Assembly (NCBI GenBank): GCA_964500675.1
Contig: CAZCNY010000001.1
Location: forward strand, 1 to 64,000
DNA from: CAMLJR01 sp964500675
Lineage (GTDB): Bacteria; Pseudomonadota; Gammaproteobacteria; Pseudomonadales; CAMLJR01
DNA length: 64,000 bases
Direction: 5' to 3'
The translations under genes and the position numbers were made by a program. The notes under the pieces were generated by a model. That model saw only the letters and a list, made by a program, of their open reading frames with translations. It did no database searches and was not told the DNA's origin. Of the stretch, positions 16,608-25,816 are shown piece by piece. The stretch's first letter is position 1, and every line of letters begins with the position of its first letter.

Positions 16608-18803
16608 ATGGATACCGGACCTCAATCCGAAAAAAGTCTCGACACGCGCAACGATATCTCGGCCGAATTACTGTTGCTCATGCTCGAAGCCAGCCGGGCC
16701 GGTCTGTTCTACAGCCCGATGTCGGCGGAAATAAAACAAATCGAGACGTATGCGACTCACGGACACGATCCCAACAAGGCGTGGTCGTTAAATATTGCCC
16801 CGCTATTTGGATTGACGGAATCACCGCAAGACTCGGGTGAGCTGGTCCCTCATATCGTCGAGAGCGATCGGCACATTCTCATGGAGTGCGTGGTCAAGGC
16901 GATCACCGAGCGTCTGCGCGAGAGCGACTGCGAGTATCGCATCCGCCGTGCGGACAACGGCAAAATCCGCTGGCTGATGTCGCGCATTCTCATCGGTGTC
17001 GACGAGCAGGGAAATCCGCGTTACCTGGCCAGCATGTGTTTCGATATTACCGAACAAAAAGAAGAGCAAGAACAGTTAGCGCGCGCCAATGCAAAACTGA
17101 ATCAAGCGCAAAAATTTTTATTGTCTGCGTTATCGTCGGCCGATATCGCGATATTTCGATACTGCATCAATCCGGAAGATGCTTTGAATATAGAGCTGTA
17201 TGACTCCTGGAATTACAACGTGGCGCCGCTGTTTGGCTACTCGCCCGATACGATCATGACTCCCGAGTTGCAAATCGCGCGCATGCGCCCGGAAGATAAA
17301 GAGGCCATCTTTAAAAAGGGGATCGATGCGTTATCGTCGAACCAGTCGGAGTATGAGCTCGAATACTCCATTCAATGGGACGATAATTCGACGCATTGGC
17401 TATTGTCCAAATGCACGCTGGAACTCGATCAAGACGGCAAACCGGAGTACCTCTCCGGTGCCGTAATCGATATTACCGACCGCAAGATAGCCGAAGAAAA
17501 AACGCAATATATCGCGACGCATGACGTTCTGACCGGATTGCCCAATCGCTTTTTATTCAGCGAACTGCTTGGCCATTCGCTCGATACCGCGAAGCGCTAC
17601 GCCAACAAACTGGCCGTGTTGTTTATCGATCTCGATCGATTTAAAGCGATTAACGATGCGCTCGGTCATCATGCCGGCGACCAGTTGCTGATAGAAATTT
17701 CGCAGCGCCTGCGCAAATGTTTGCGCTCTTCCGATGTGCTGGCGCGAATCAGCGGCGATGAGTTTGTCGTGCTCGCGCCCGAGCTGGAGGACGAAGAAAG
17801 CGCGGCGGTGATCGCGCGTAAAATCATTACCGAAGCCGCGCGGCCGATGACTTTGCTTAATCAGAAATGTCAGATATCGGCCAGCATTGGCATTTGTTTG
17901 TACCCAAAGCACGGCGAAGACGAATTGACGCTGATGAAAAATGCCGATGCTGCGATGTACGTGGCAAAAGAAGCGGGAAAAAATAACTATCAATTTTATA
18001 ATGCCGAAAACACCTCGCAATCGTTGGAGCGCATGGCCATCGAAAATGAGTTGCGCTCGGCCTTGGCGAATAACGAATTTTCTCTGCAATACCAGGCCAA
18101 ACTCGATTTGCGCAACGATGCCATCACCGGGGTCGAGGCGCTGCTGCGGTGGAATAATCCAAAATTTGGCAGTGTATCGCCCGTGGTATTTATTCCGATG
18201 GCCGAAGAGACCGGTTTGATCGTTCCAATCGGCCGCTGGGTATTGATGACCGCGTGCAAACAAAACGTCGAATGGCAAAAGCAGGGATTGCCTCCGCTTT
18301 GTGTCGCCGTCAATCTCTCAGCGCGGCAATTTTTGAGCAGAGATTTGTTGAGCAGCATCAAAGAGGCGCTCGATGAATCGGGTATGGCGCCAGGCTTGCT
18401 GGAGCTCGAAATTACCGAAAGTATGGTCATGCATCAGGTCGACAAAGCCATTGCTTTGCTGGATGAAATTAAAAACCTCGGCGCGCGTATTGCCATCGAC
18501 GATTTTGGCACCGGTTATTCATCGCTGGCGCAATTGAAGCGCTTTCCGATCGATACGCTGAAAGTCGATCGCTCGTTTATTCGCGAGGTCGCGCACGACA
18601 GCGAGGATCAAGCTATCACTGAAGCGATTATTGCCATGGGCAAGAGTTTGAGTTTGACGATTGTCGCGGAAGGTGTTGAAACCAAAGAGCAGCAGGACTT
18701 TCTACGCAATCGCGCCTGCGATGAAATGCAGGGCTTTTATTTCAGCCGGCCCGTAGCGCCATCCGATTTTTCGGAATTGTTTCGCAAGCACTCAAAGATT
18801 TGA
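16608..18803 (+). CDS. PAS-PAS-GGDEF-EAL cyclic-di-GMP enzyme
   Basis: A 731-residue signalling protein. Two PAS/PAC sensor domains (about 20-150 and 170-292; PAC ends SMCFDITEQ and GAVIDITDRK) precede a GGDEF domain (about 300-462) and an EAL domain (about 478-731). The diguanylate cyclase signature is SGDEF (382-386), a common active variant. The inhibitory I-site RSSD lies exactly five residues upstream (373-376). The phosphodiesterase signature EAL (510-512) and the DDFGTGYSSL segment are intact, so both activities are possible. No transmembrane segment is visible, so it should be cytosolic. It is a single gene, convergent with the GntR regulator. Confidence 0.93.
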   Translation: MDTGPQSEKSLDTRNDISAELLLLMLEASRAGLFYSPMSAEIKQIETYATHGHDPNKAWSLNIAPLFGLTESPQDSGELVPHIVESDRHILMECVVKAITERLRESDCEYRIRRADNGKIRWLMSRILIGVDEQGNPRYLASMCFDITEQKEEQEQLARANAKLNQAQKFLLSALSSADIAIFRYCINPEDALNIELYDSWNYNVAPLFGYSPDTIMTPELQIARMRPEDKEAIFKKGIDALSSNQSEYELEYSIQWDDNSTHWLLSKCTLELDQDGKPEYLSGAVIDITDRKIAEEKTQYIATHDVLTGLPNRFLFSELLGHSLDTAKRYANKLAVLFIDLDRFKAINDALGHHAGDQLLIEISQRLRKCLRSSDVLARISGDEFVVLAPELEDEESAAVIARKIITEAARPMTLLNQKCQISASIGICLYPKHGEDELTLMKNADAAMYVAKEAGKNNYQFYNAENTSQSLERMAIENELRSALANNEFSLQYQAKLDLRNDAITGVEALLRWNNPKFGSVSPVVFIPMAEETGLIVPIGRWVLMTACKQNVEWQKQGLPPLCVAVNLSARQFLSRDLLSSIKEALDESGMAPGLLELEITESMVMHQVDKAIALLDEIKNLGARIAIDDFGTGYSSLAQLKRFPIDTLKVDRSFIREVAHDSEDQAITEAIIAMGKSLSLTIVAEGVETKEQQDFLRNRACDEMQGFYFSRPVAPSDFSELFRKHSKI

Positions 18804-18867
18804 AGCATTAATATCGTATTGAATAATGACAACCGCGGTGCGGCCTAACTCTGTTTTTTGATGCGCT

Positions 18868-19590
18868 TTAATGGTTCGCCGAGTCGTATTGATGCAGCCG
18901 CAATACGACTTGTTGCCGATAGCGTTCGGCTTCAAAGCGCGCGAGCTCTTCGTCCTGTTTGAGAATCGCTTCGAGAATACGGCGGCGGCCGTTCTTCCAC
19001 GCCAAAATACCTTCCTCGCCGGAAAATACCGGTGGATGGGATTGTGTTTTATAAAACTGTGTCGTCACGCGCAACACCAACTCCATCAGCGGACGGGCAA
19101 CGACCTTGAATAACAGGTCGCGCAGATCGACCTCGAGTGCCGCGCGCAATTCGCGCGTATTGCAGATATCGATGCGCGCCAGCAGCTCGCGTGCGGCCGC
19201 GCGAAAAATTTCGTCGTTAGCGCGCGCGGCTGCCGGAATGATGTCGCAATCGAGCAATGTCGTCATTTCCAATGCATCGCGATAACCGAAGCCGTGTACG
19301 CGCATATATGCGGCCACGGAGCGCTCCAGCGCGGCATCGTCTGGGCGCGCGCCGTAATAGCCACCGCCAGGACCGCGCCGCACTGCGAGCAATCCCTCGT
19401 GTTCCAGAATGCGTGCCGCTTGTTGCACGGTGACAATACCGACGCCGAGCAATTGTGCCACTTCATTGAGCGAGCCAATCTGCGCGCCGGGCTCGCGCGC
19501 CAGAATCACATCGCGCAGTTGCGCTGCCGCTTCCTGCACCAAATGACGCTTTTGCAGTTTTGCCTTGTCTTTTATCTTGTGCGAATTCAA
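18868..19590 (-). CDS. FadR-subfamily GntR transcriptional regulator
   Basis: A 240-residue regulator. The winged HTH (about residues 38-75) reads SLNEVAQLLGVGIVTVQQAA, followed by the wing LLAVRRGPGGGYYGA. The remaining ~160 residues are helical and match an FCD/FadR-type ligand domain, with acidic and His-poor stretches such as LLDCDIIPAAARAND. Such regulators usually sense carboxylic acids or acyl compounds and control catabolism. It lies between the GGDEF-EAL gene and NhaA and is divergent from NhaA. A 9-bp perfect inverted repeat 58 bp upstream of its ATG is a likely autoregulatory operator. Targets could include the catabolic cluster. Confidence 0.85.
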   Translation of the reverse strand: MNSHKIKDKAKLQKRHLVQEAAAQLRDVILAREPGAQIGSLNEVAQLLGVGIVTVQQAARILEHEGLLAVRRGPGGGYYGARPDDAALERSVAAYMRVHGFGYRDALEMTTLLDCDIIPAAARANDEIFRAAARELLARIDICNTRELRAALEVDLRDLLFKVVARPLMELVLRVTTQFYKTQSHPPVFSGEEGILAWKNGRRRILEAILKQDEELARFEAERYRQQVVLRLHQYDSANH

Positions 19591-19647
19591 TACACTCTCT
19601 CTCTATTCGCTGCCGCACGCTGTGTTCGCTGCCATGTAAATTTACCG

Positions 19648-19671
19648 CGCATGCACTGTGCTGTGCATGCG
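19648..19671. promoter_or_regulatory. Inverted repeat CGCATGCAC-N6-GTGCATGCG upstream of the GntR gene
   Basis: Perfect 9-bp arms (19648-19656 and 19663-19671) separated by TGTGCT lie 58 bp upstream of the GntR ATG in the region shared with nhaA. Dyads of this size upstream of a regulator are typical autoregulatory operators. The assignment is by position and symmetry only. Confidence 0.55.
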
Positions 19672-19672
19672 T

Positions 19673-19706
19673 CGCGCTGATCATACGTTCGCCGCGCTGA
19701 TCATAC
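19673..19706. repeat. Two direct repeats CGCGCTGATCATAC at 20-bp spacing
   Basis: CGCGCTGATCATAC occurs at 19673-19686 and again at 19693-19706, start to start 20 bp, about two helical turns. Each contains the palindrome TGATCA. The repeat directly follows the GntR inverted repeat. It could be a second regulator site or a duplication; the helical phasing favours protein binding. Confidence 0.5.
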
Positions 19707-19855
19707 TATTGCATGTTATCAATCTGGCAATTTGAATGTTGCCAGTGTAGAGTTCGGCGCGGGTGTCGTCAGCGCGCGCACGATACACGCGCAGGCAAGA
19801 CGACAGGTTTATTTGTGCTGGTCGGGCCGCCGCACACTCGAAGAGGTGAGTGTAC

Positions 19856-21202
19856 ATGACCCGAGACGCATCAAAAAACGAGCTGCCACGCGCGCAACTC
19901 GTCGCCGAAAAAGCCTTTAACGCACTTGAAAATTTTCTTCATGTCGAAGCTGTCAGCGGCATCGTCTTGCTGATCGCTGCGGCGACGGCGTTGATCTGGG
20001 CGAATTCGCCGGCCGCATCGAGCTACGATCATCTGTGGCATTTGCCATTGTCGTTCGGACTCGGCGCTTTCACCATTTCGCATTCGCTGCATTTTTGGAT
20101 CAACGATGCGCTGATGACAATATTTTTTCTCGTTGTCGGCATGGAAATTCGCAAAGAAATACACGACGGCGCACTCGCGAATTTTAAACTCGCCGTTCTG
20201 CCGGTGGCGGCGGCTTTGGGCGGCGCGGTGTTGCCCGCGCTGATTTATTTTGCGATCAATAACGGCGACAGCGTGCGCAACGGCTGGGCCGTGCCGACTG
20301 CAACCGATATCGCGTTCGCGGTCGGCGTGCTCGCATTGTTCGGCAAATCGATTCCGAGTTCGGTGCGCATATTTTTGCTCGCGCTCGCCATCATCGACGA
20401 TCTGTTCGCGGTGTTGATCATCGCGGTATTTTATTCGGGCGGACTCGATCCGAGCGGTTTTGCGATCGCGGCTGTCGGCGTCGCGCTCGTGCTGTTTTTT
20501 CAAAAAATCGGTATCGGTTCCGCGTATGCGTATATTTTTCCCGGCGCCATATTATGGCTGGGCATGCTGAAAACGGGCGCGCATCCGACGTTGGCGGGGG
20601 TTGTGCTGGGGCTCATGACGCCGGTGATTTCGACGCGCAGCCGGGAAGGGCCCATCGACATCGCACGCCGCGCCATCAAGGAGTTCAGCGAGCGCCTGCA
20701 CAATGCGGCGGATCATCATGAATTGATGCGCCCGGTGAAGGAGCTCGGTCTGGCGCAGCGCGAATTGCTGCCGCCGGTGGTCCGCGTGCAACTGGCGCTG
20801 CATCCGTGGGTGGCCTATGGTGTGATGCCGTTGTTTGCGCTGGCCAACGCGGGTGTCGGTCTCGATGGTGTCGAGCACGCGAGCGGCAACGCGCTGCTGG
20901 TTATGCTCGGCGTTGCGTTGGCGTTGGTGTTCGGTAAACCGCTTGGCATCATCGCCGTCAGCTGGATTTGCGTGCAATTGGGCTGGTGCCGCCTACCGGA
21001 AGGCACGACGTGGCGATGGATGTGGTTGATTGGCTGCCTGGCGGGCATTGGCTTTACAATGTCGATATTCATCGCCACGCTCGCGTTCGACGATGCTGCG
21101 TTGCTCAGCGCTGCCAAGCTCGGTGTACTGCTGGCGTCAGCTTCGGCGGGTATTCTGGGACTCTTGCTTGGACTCATGCTAGTGAAGCGTTCATCCATCT
21201 AG
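19856..21202 (+). CDS. nhaA: Na+/H+ antiporter NhaA
   Basis: A 448-residue inner-membrane antiporter of the NhaA family, exporting Na+ (or Li+) in exchange for protons. Family hallmarks seen are SGIVLLIAAATALIWANS, TIFFLVVGMEIRKE, the ion-binding region GWAVPTATDIAFAVGVLALF with the conserved Asp, LALAIIDDLFAVLIIAVFY (the DD pair) and FGKPLGI. The start is the ATG at 19856; the run GAGGTGAG lies just before it. An in-frame GTG at 19850 is less likely. It is divergent from the GntR gene, and a ClC transporter follows after 83 bp. Confidence 0.95.
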   Translation: MTRDASKNELPRAQLVAEKAFNALENFLHVEAVSGIVLLIAAATALIWANSPAASSYDHLWHLPLSFGLGAFTISHSLHFWINDALMTIFFLVVGMEIRKEIHDGALANFKLAVLPVAAALGGAVLPALIYFAINNGDSVRNGWAVPTATDIAFAVGVLALFGKSIPSSVRIFLLALAIIDDLFAVLIIAVFYSGGLDPSGFAIAAVGVALVLFFQKIGIGSAYAYIFPGAILWLGMLKTGAHPTLAGVVLGLMTPVISTRSREGPIDIARRAIKEFSERLHNAADHHELMRPVKELGLAQRELLPPVVRVQLALHPWVAYGVMPLFALANAGVGLDGVEHASGNALLVMLGVALALVFGKPLGIIAVSWICVQLGWCRLPEGTTWRWMWLIGCLAGIGFTMSIFIATLAFDDAALLSAAKLGVLLASASAGILGLLLGLMLVKRSSI

Positions 21203-21285
21203 CCTTGCCCACAGCAGTTGTTCACCAGCGGTTATCCACCAGTACTTGTCTACACTTTTCATTGCACGAGGACCGAGATCTTTTC

Positions 21286-22674
21286 ATGCTGTTTTCTGTA
21301 ACCCGCACACGTTTCTATCGACAACTACACCCGCGCATGTGGCGCGACCGCCTTTTGATCTGGAGCGCGGCGGTGGTCTCCGGATTATCCGTCGTCGCTT
21401 TCGTCATGCTCACCAATTACGCCAACCAGTGGTTTGCGGAACTGCACGCCGCGCATTTCTGGTTGCCACTGCTTTTAACCCCGGCCGCTGGCGCCGTCGT
21501 GGTGTGGTTTACCCAGCGTTTTTTCGCCGGTGCCAATGGCAGTGGTATTCCCCAGGTGATCGCCGCACTGCACCCGCATATGCCCGAAGAAGGCAGAAGG
21601 TTTTTAGTATCGCTGCGCCTGACTGTCGGCAAAATGGTGCTCGGGGCGGCAGCGATGTTCGCGGGCTTTTCAACCGGGCGCGAGGGGCCTGCGGTGCAAA
21701 TCTCGGCCGGCATCATGCAGAGCTTTTATCGCTGGGTTTTTCACAAATCCCTGCTGCGCGAGCGCGATTTGATTTTGGCCGGCGGCGCGGCTGGCATAGC
21801 GGCGGCGTTCAATGCGCCGCTGGCCGGTGTCGTATTCGCGATCGAAGAGTTGAGTAAACGTTTCGAAGAGCGCTCGTCGGGCCTGCTCATCACCGCTATT
21901 GTGATAGCGGGTCTCGTCGCGGTTTCGGCGATGGGCAATTTGAGCTATTTCGGCCGCGTGCAAACGACGGCGCCGTTAACGGAAATTCTCTGGTCGGGCG
22001 TGCTGGTGACCATTTGCTCGGGTTTATTCGGCAGTTTGTTCGCGCAATTGGTGATCCACTCATTTCAAAATAAAACGTGGCGCGTGAATCAATGGCGTGG
22101 GCGCTACCCCGTGCGTTTCGCAGCGAGTTGTGGTCTCATCGTCGCGGTGCTCGGCATCATCGGCGGCGGCGCCGCGTTCGGCTCCGGCTACAGCGCGTCG
22201 GAAGGATTGCTGTCGGGAAGCGCCGATGTGTCGCCGCTGTATTTCGTCGAAAAATTCATTTCGACCTGGCTGTCATTCTGGAGCGGAGTGCCGGGCGGTA
22301 TTTTTGCACCGGCGCTTGCGATCGGCGCCGGCATCGGTCGCGATGTCGCGGTACTCACTGCCGCGATTTCACCGCCCGCCGTGATCGCGCTCGGCATGGC
22401 CAGTTTTCTCGCTGCGGTAACGCAGGCGCCGATCACTTCGTTCATTATCGTGATGGAGATGACCGAGGGGCACAGTATGGTTTTGAGCTTAATGGCGGCG
22501 GCGTTATTGGCGTCCGGTATTTCACGACTGCTTGGTGAGCCGCTGTATACCGTGCTCGCCCATTTGCAACTGGCGCGCGTCGATGCGCTGCTGGCGACGA
22601 CGTCTGCTAAACCCGATAAATCCGAAAATGCCGATAATTATGCAACGACCACTGCGATCGCCCGGCAAGAATAA
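21286..22674 (+). CDS. ClC-family chloride transporter
   Basis: A 462-residue polytopic membrane protein with the ClC selectivity-filter motifs: GSGIPQV, GREGPAVQIS (the gating glutamate is present) and GVPGGIFAPALAIGAGIG. There is no C-terminal CBS pair, as in the short bacterial H+/Cl- exchangers. It begins MLFSVTRTRFYRQLHPRMWR at an ATG 83 bp after nhaA; the frame is open further upstream inside nhaA but this start matches the family. Pairing with an Na+/H+ antiporter suggests pH or ion homeostasis. It continues toward the AraC regulator with a 41-bp spacer. Confidence 0.92.
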   Translation: MLFSVTRTRFYRQLHPRMWRDRLLIWSAAVVSGLSVVAFVMLTNYANQWFAELHAAHFWLPLLLTPAAGAVVVWFTQRFFAGANGSGIPQVIAALHPHMPEEGRRFLVSLRLTVGKMVLGAAAMFAGFSTGREGPAVQISAGIMQSFYRWVFHKSLLRERDLILAGGAAGIAAAFNAPLAGVVFAIEELSKRFEERSSGLLITAIVIAGLVAVSAMGNLSYFGRVQTTAPLTEILWSGVLVTICSGLFGSLFAQLVIHSFQNKTWRVNQWRGRYPVRFAASCGLIVAVLGIIGGGAAFGSGYSASEGLLSGSADVSPLYFVEKFISTWLSFWSGVPGGIFAPALAIGAGIGRDVAVLTAAISPPAVIALGMASFLAAVTQAPITSFIIVMEMTEGHSMVLSLMAAALLASGISRLLGEPLYTVLAHLQLARVDALLATTSAKPDKSENADNYATTTAIARQE

Positions 22675-22715
22675 TTTCACAAGCGGCTGCTTGTGAGCGC
22701 GGCAAATAAAACGCC

Positions 22716-23582
22716 ATGGAACACAAAGTCGAAATAGAAATTGCGCTTTCCAATGTATTGGTACAGCTTGCCACGGTCAGCTGGAAGGGTATCGAAGAAG
22801 CACCGCCATCGTTTGGTTATACGCTGTCGCAGCGACTATCCGATCATCATTCACCCCTGCGGATCGGAAATTTGTCGGCGCCGGAAGTGCTTCCCCGCGT
22901 GCATTCAGTGGGGTTCCTGCCGCCGGGTCGCTCGGTACGGTTGTTTCCGGTTGAAAACCCGCTGCGCGTGCTGTACTGCATGTTCGACAAAGACTTTTTC
23001 GAACGCACGACCGGAATCGCGCAACAACAATGGGACGAACAGCTCGGTTCGCTTGTCGCCATAAAAAACCGACGCCTGGAAATCCTGATGCAGGAGATCT
23101 ACGCCGAGCTGATTCAGCCAGATTTTGGATATGCGCTGGTGATAGAGGCGGCGAGTACCATGATTCTCATGGAGCTAGCCCGCTATTCGCGTCTGCTGGA
23201 CAGAAAGAAATCGAAACATGGCGACAGCTCGACACTGGCTCCATGGCAATTGCGCCGCATTCAGGAGCGCATCCACGCGTCACTGGAGCTGGGTTATCCC
23301 AGTTTGGCCGATCTCGCGGATCTTTGCGGCATCAGTCAAGGTCATCTCGCGCGCACCTTCAAGGCATCGACCGGCTGGCAGATTCATAAATATATCGCCG
23401 AGGAGCGGTTGAGAGCCGCCAAAACCATGCTTGCCGATGCGCAACTGAGCTGCGAGGAGGTGTCGATGCGTCTTGGCTTCAAAAGTCCGGCCTATTTCTC
23501 CACGGCGTTCCGCCGGATGACGGGTAAAACCCCCTCGGAATATCGCGGTGAAATCCGCTCGACGCTCAGCGAGCACCCGTAA
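22716..23582 (+). CDS. AraC-family transcriptional regulator
   Basis: A 288-residue regulator. The N-terminal ~165 residues are a sensor region without a recognisable cupin signature. The C-terminal ~100 residues carry the two HTHs of the AraC/XylS domain, in the segments LADLADLCGISQGHLARTFK and MRLGFKSPAYFSTAFRRMTG. The latter ends in KTPSEYRGEI, typical for this family. It lies immediately upstream of the Rieske oxygenase gene, on the same strand, so it probably activates that operon. Direct repeats of GAATACGAAA downstream at 23602-23630 are possible binding sites. Confidence 0.88.
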   Translation: MEHKVEIEIALSNVLVQLATVSWKGIEEAPPSFGYTLSQRLSDHHSPLRIGNLSAPEVLPRVHSVGFLPPGRSVRLFPVENPLRVLYCMFDKDFFERTTGIAQQQWDEQLGSLVAIKNRRLEILMQEIYAELIQPDFGYALVIEAASTMILMELARYSRLLDRKKSKHGDSSTLAPWQLRRIQERIHASLELGYPSLADLADLCGISQGHLARTFKASTGWQIHKYIAEERLRAAKTMLADAQLSCEEVSMRLGFKSPAYFSTAFRRMTGKTPSEYRGEIRSTLSEHP

Positions 23583-23601
23583 CGGCAATCAACGCGATTG
23601 C

Positions 23602-23630
23602 GAATACGAAAAAATGCTGGGAATACGAAA
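23602..23630. promoter_or_regulatory. Direct repeats GAATACGAAA (possible AraC-type operator)
   Basis: GAATACGAAA occurs at 23602-23611 and 23621-23630, 19 bp apart, in the 200-bp spacer between the AraC-family gene and the Rieske oxygenase. An inverted TTTCGT copy of its end lies at 23657-23662. AraC/XylS proteins often bind such phased direct repeats. This is a candidate activator site. Confidence 0.4.
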
Positions 23631-23782
23631 GCTAATGTTCTAATTTCATGACGAAGTTTCGTTTTCCTAACGTTAATTTTCTTGGTTAAAAGCAATCGCA
23701 TTTACTCAGAAAACCCTTCCACTTAGAGTTTGACGTGTGTAGATACGGCATGTCAGGCGGTATCGAGGAAAAGGGTGATTCT

Positions 23783-25168
23783 GTGCAATCCGTAAAATCT
23801 GCTGAATATATCGATAAAGAGCGCATCGAAAAGAGCGTAGGCCTTCTGGAGACGGGCTTCGACCGCTCCAATTTAATTATTTCGACGGACCGTTATACAT
23901 CCCGCGAATACGCTGAGCGCGAGCGGGAATTGATTTGGATGAAGGTGTGGCAAGCCGTCGGTCGTGTCGATGAATTGCCCGAAATCGGCGATTGGAAAGA
24001 GTATCGAATTTACGATCAGTCGTTTGTGGTCGTGAAGGGCAACGATGGAAAAATACGCGGTTTCGTCAATGCCTGCACGCATCGTGGCAATGTTCTGTGC
24101 CAGGGGAAAAAAGGTCACTCCGACGCGCGCTTCACGTGCCCTTACCATAAGTGGTCATTCGCGCTCGACGGGCGTTTGGTGGGCGTAGGCAGGCCTGATC
24201 TGGTCGGTCCGCTCGACAAAAGTCAGCACGGTCTTGTCGAGGTGTCAGTCGACACTTTTGCCGGCTTCATCTTCCTGAACCCCGATGCCGACGCGCAACC
24301 TTTGGCCGATTATCTGGGCGCCGATGTGGTCAGATTTCTGGAGCCTTACCACATCGAAAAGATGACCCCCGTCATGGATGTGCGCGAATCCTTGGAGTGT
24401 AACTGGAAGGTCGTCAACGACGCTTTCCAGGAAGGGTATCACATCGATGGCGTGCATCCCGAATTGCTCAAGGTGGTTGTGATTGACCCCGTGCGAACGC
24501 GATATTATTTCAGCGACCGGCATAATCTTGCGGTCGCCCCCTTCGACGTGAAGCATGCCAACGACCCCAATTTCGGCGCCGATCAGGAGGTCGAGGCGAT
24601 CAGGGCTCTGCCCGGCACTTTCCCCGGTGTCGCCGCGGTTCTGCCGAAATTTGAAGAGCTCGCCGCAGCCTATCGTGACGAGAGCGGAAAATATTATTTT
24701 CCTGAAGGCGTCTCGGGGCGCTCATTGCTGCAACAGGCGACACGCGAAACCCTGACCATGAGCGGTTTCGATGTCAGCGGGTTGAGCGATGATCAGATGA
24801 CCGATAATCAGGGTTACTTGCTGTTCCCGAATTTCTTCATGACGGTTCGCGCGGGGGAGTGCCATATTATTGTGGCCACGCCACATCCCGATGGTGATCC
24901 CAATCGCTGCTTTTGGCACGTGACCAGTTACATGTGGCTGCCCGAGCCCGTACGAGAGCAATACAAGGCTGAATTGGTCGAGGTCACCGAAGCTGGAACC
25001 TTCCCCTATTTCCTGGCCCTGCAGCAGGACTATGAGCAAATGCCGCGGCAACAGAAGGGTTTGCGCAATCATTTATTGAAAAACCTGACGCTGGCGCAAG
25101 AAGAAGTTTGCGTCGCTCATTTCCACTCGGTAGTGGATCGCTATATGAAGGGAGACGCGAATTTCTAA
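23783..25168 (+). CDS. Rieske-type aromatic ring-hydroxylating oxygenase alpha subunit
   Basis: A 461-residue oxygenase large subunit. The Rieske [2Fe-2S] site is CTHRG ... CPYHKWSF. The mononuclear iron site is NDAFQEGYHIDGVHPE, with the H-x4-H pair and the preceding NDA. Such enzymes insert O2 into aromatic rings or demethylate substrates using electrons from a ferredoxin-type partner. No reductase or ferredoxin gene lies next to it. The GTG at 23783 has AGGG 7 nt upstream and is chosen; an ATG at 23750 is an alternative without a ribosome site. It is followed by a terminator, an NTF2-like gene and a TonB receptor. Confidence 0.9.
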   Translation: MQSVKSAEYIDKERIEKSVGLLETGFDRSNLIISTDRYTSREYAERERELIWMKVWQAVGRVDELPEIGDWKEYRIYDQSFVVVKGNDGKIRGFVNACTHRGNVLCQGKKGHSDARFTCPYHKWSFALDGRLVGVGRPDLVGPLDKSQHGLVEVSVDTFAGFIFLNPDADAQPLADYLGADVVRFLEPYHIEKMTPVMDVRESLECNWKVVNDAFQEGYHIDGVHPELLKVVVIDPVRTRYYFSDRHNLAVAPFDVKHANDPNFGADQEVEAIRALPGTFPGVAAVLPKFEELAAAYRDESGKYYFPEGVSGRSLLQQATRETLTMSGFDVSGLSDDQMTDNQGYLLFPNFFMTVRAGECHIIVATPHPDGDPNRCFWHVTSYMWLPEPVREQYKAELVEVTEAGTFPYFLALQQDYEQMPRQQKGLRNHLLKNLTLAQEEVCVAHFHSVVDRYMKGDANF

Positions 25169-25188
25169 GTGCGCTTCACGACGAAAAT

Positions 25189-25222
25189 CCTCCGGCGATG
25201 TTGATCGCCGGAGGGTCGTTTT
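25189..25222 (+). terminator. Rho-independent terminator after the Rieske gene
   Basis: Perfect 11-bp stem CCTCCGGCGAT (25189-25199) with loop GTTG and arm ATCGCCGGAGG (25204-25214), then GTCGTTTTATT. It lies between the Rieske oxygenase and the NTF2-like gene, so it would reduce expression of the downstream genes or act as an attenuator. Confidence 0.85.
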
Positions 25223-25249
25223 ATTCGATTAAATTGAAGAGAAAATATT

Positions 25250-25717
25250 ATGGCTATGGCGTTGAAAGAAGTCAGTGAAGTCATCGGGGGTTATACCGGT
25301 CAATCGCGCAAAGTTTTGGAATACAGCCAAATCATGAGGCGCATGATGAGCGTCGCCAAGCAACCCGGATTTTCCACCGAAAGCTGGGCGCCGCTGAAAG
25401 AGCTAATCGCGGTCGATGAGTTTGAACGTGTAGGCAATTTCAAAGAGGTCATGAATTGGCAGGACTATATAAACTTTCTCACCGGTTGGGCGATGTCGTC
25501 CGAGTGGGGCTGCTCTTTCAAGCGCATTACCGAAGTGGGAAACGTCGTGTTTCTTGAGCTTGAAGAGCGCGCCACGATGGGAGACTTCACTAGCGTGGTC
25601 AATTCGATGTCCGTGTATGAGTTCAACAGTGCCGGCAAAATTCGTCACGTCGATATTTACCTGCAAATGGAATTACCTGATCCCGAGATGCTCAAGAGCT
25701 ACGAAGGTGTTTTGTAA
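25250..25717 (+). CDS. NTF2-fold protein downstream of the Rieske oxygenase
   Basis: A 155-residue protein with an NTF2/SnoaL-like C-terminal core (FERVGNFKEVMNWQDYINFL, then VVNSMSVYEFNSAGKIRHVD and IYLQMEL). A longer helical N-terminus precedes it. GAAGAG lies upstream of the ATG. Its place after the Rieske alpha subunit raises the possibility that it is the small beta subunit, which also has an NTF2 fold. However, the visible residues look closer to SnoaL-like isomerases, and a terminator separates the genes. I call the fold, not the role. Confidence 0.65.
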   Translation: MAMALKEVSEVIGGYTGQSRKVLEYSQIMRRMMSVAKQPGFSTESWAPLKELIAVDEFERVGNFKEVMNWQDYINFLTGWAMSSEWGCSFKRITEVGNVVFLELEERATMGDFTSVVNSMSVYEFNSAGKIRHVDIYLQMELPDPEMLKSYEGVL

Positions 25718-25816
25718 GTGTTGGCGCTTCAATTTCCCGTAAGCCAGATGTAATCAAGCCGGTAGCGCGTGAAAGCGCTCGGCTAACTAATTAAGATAAT
25801 AATTCGGGAGAACGCG

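Noticed and set aside
20968..21285. 5' extension of the ClC transporter frame into nhaA
   Set aside because: The extension reads through the nhaA sequence in another frame; the family start is at 21286.
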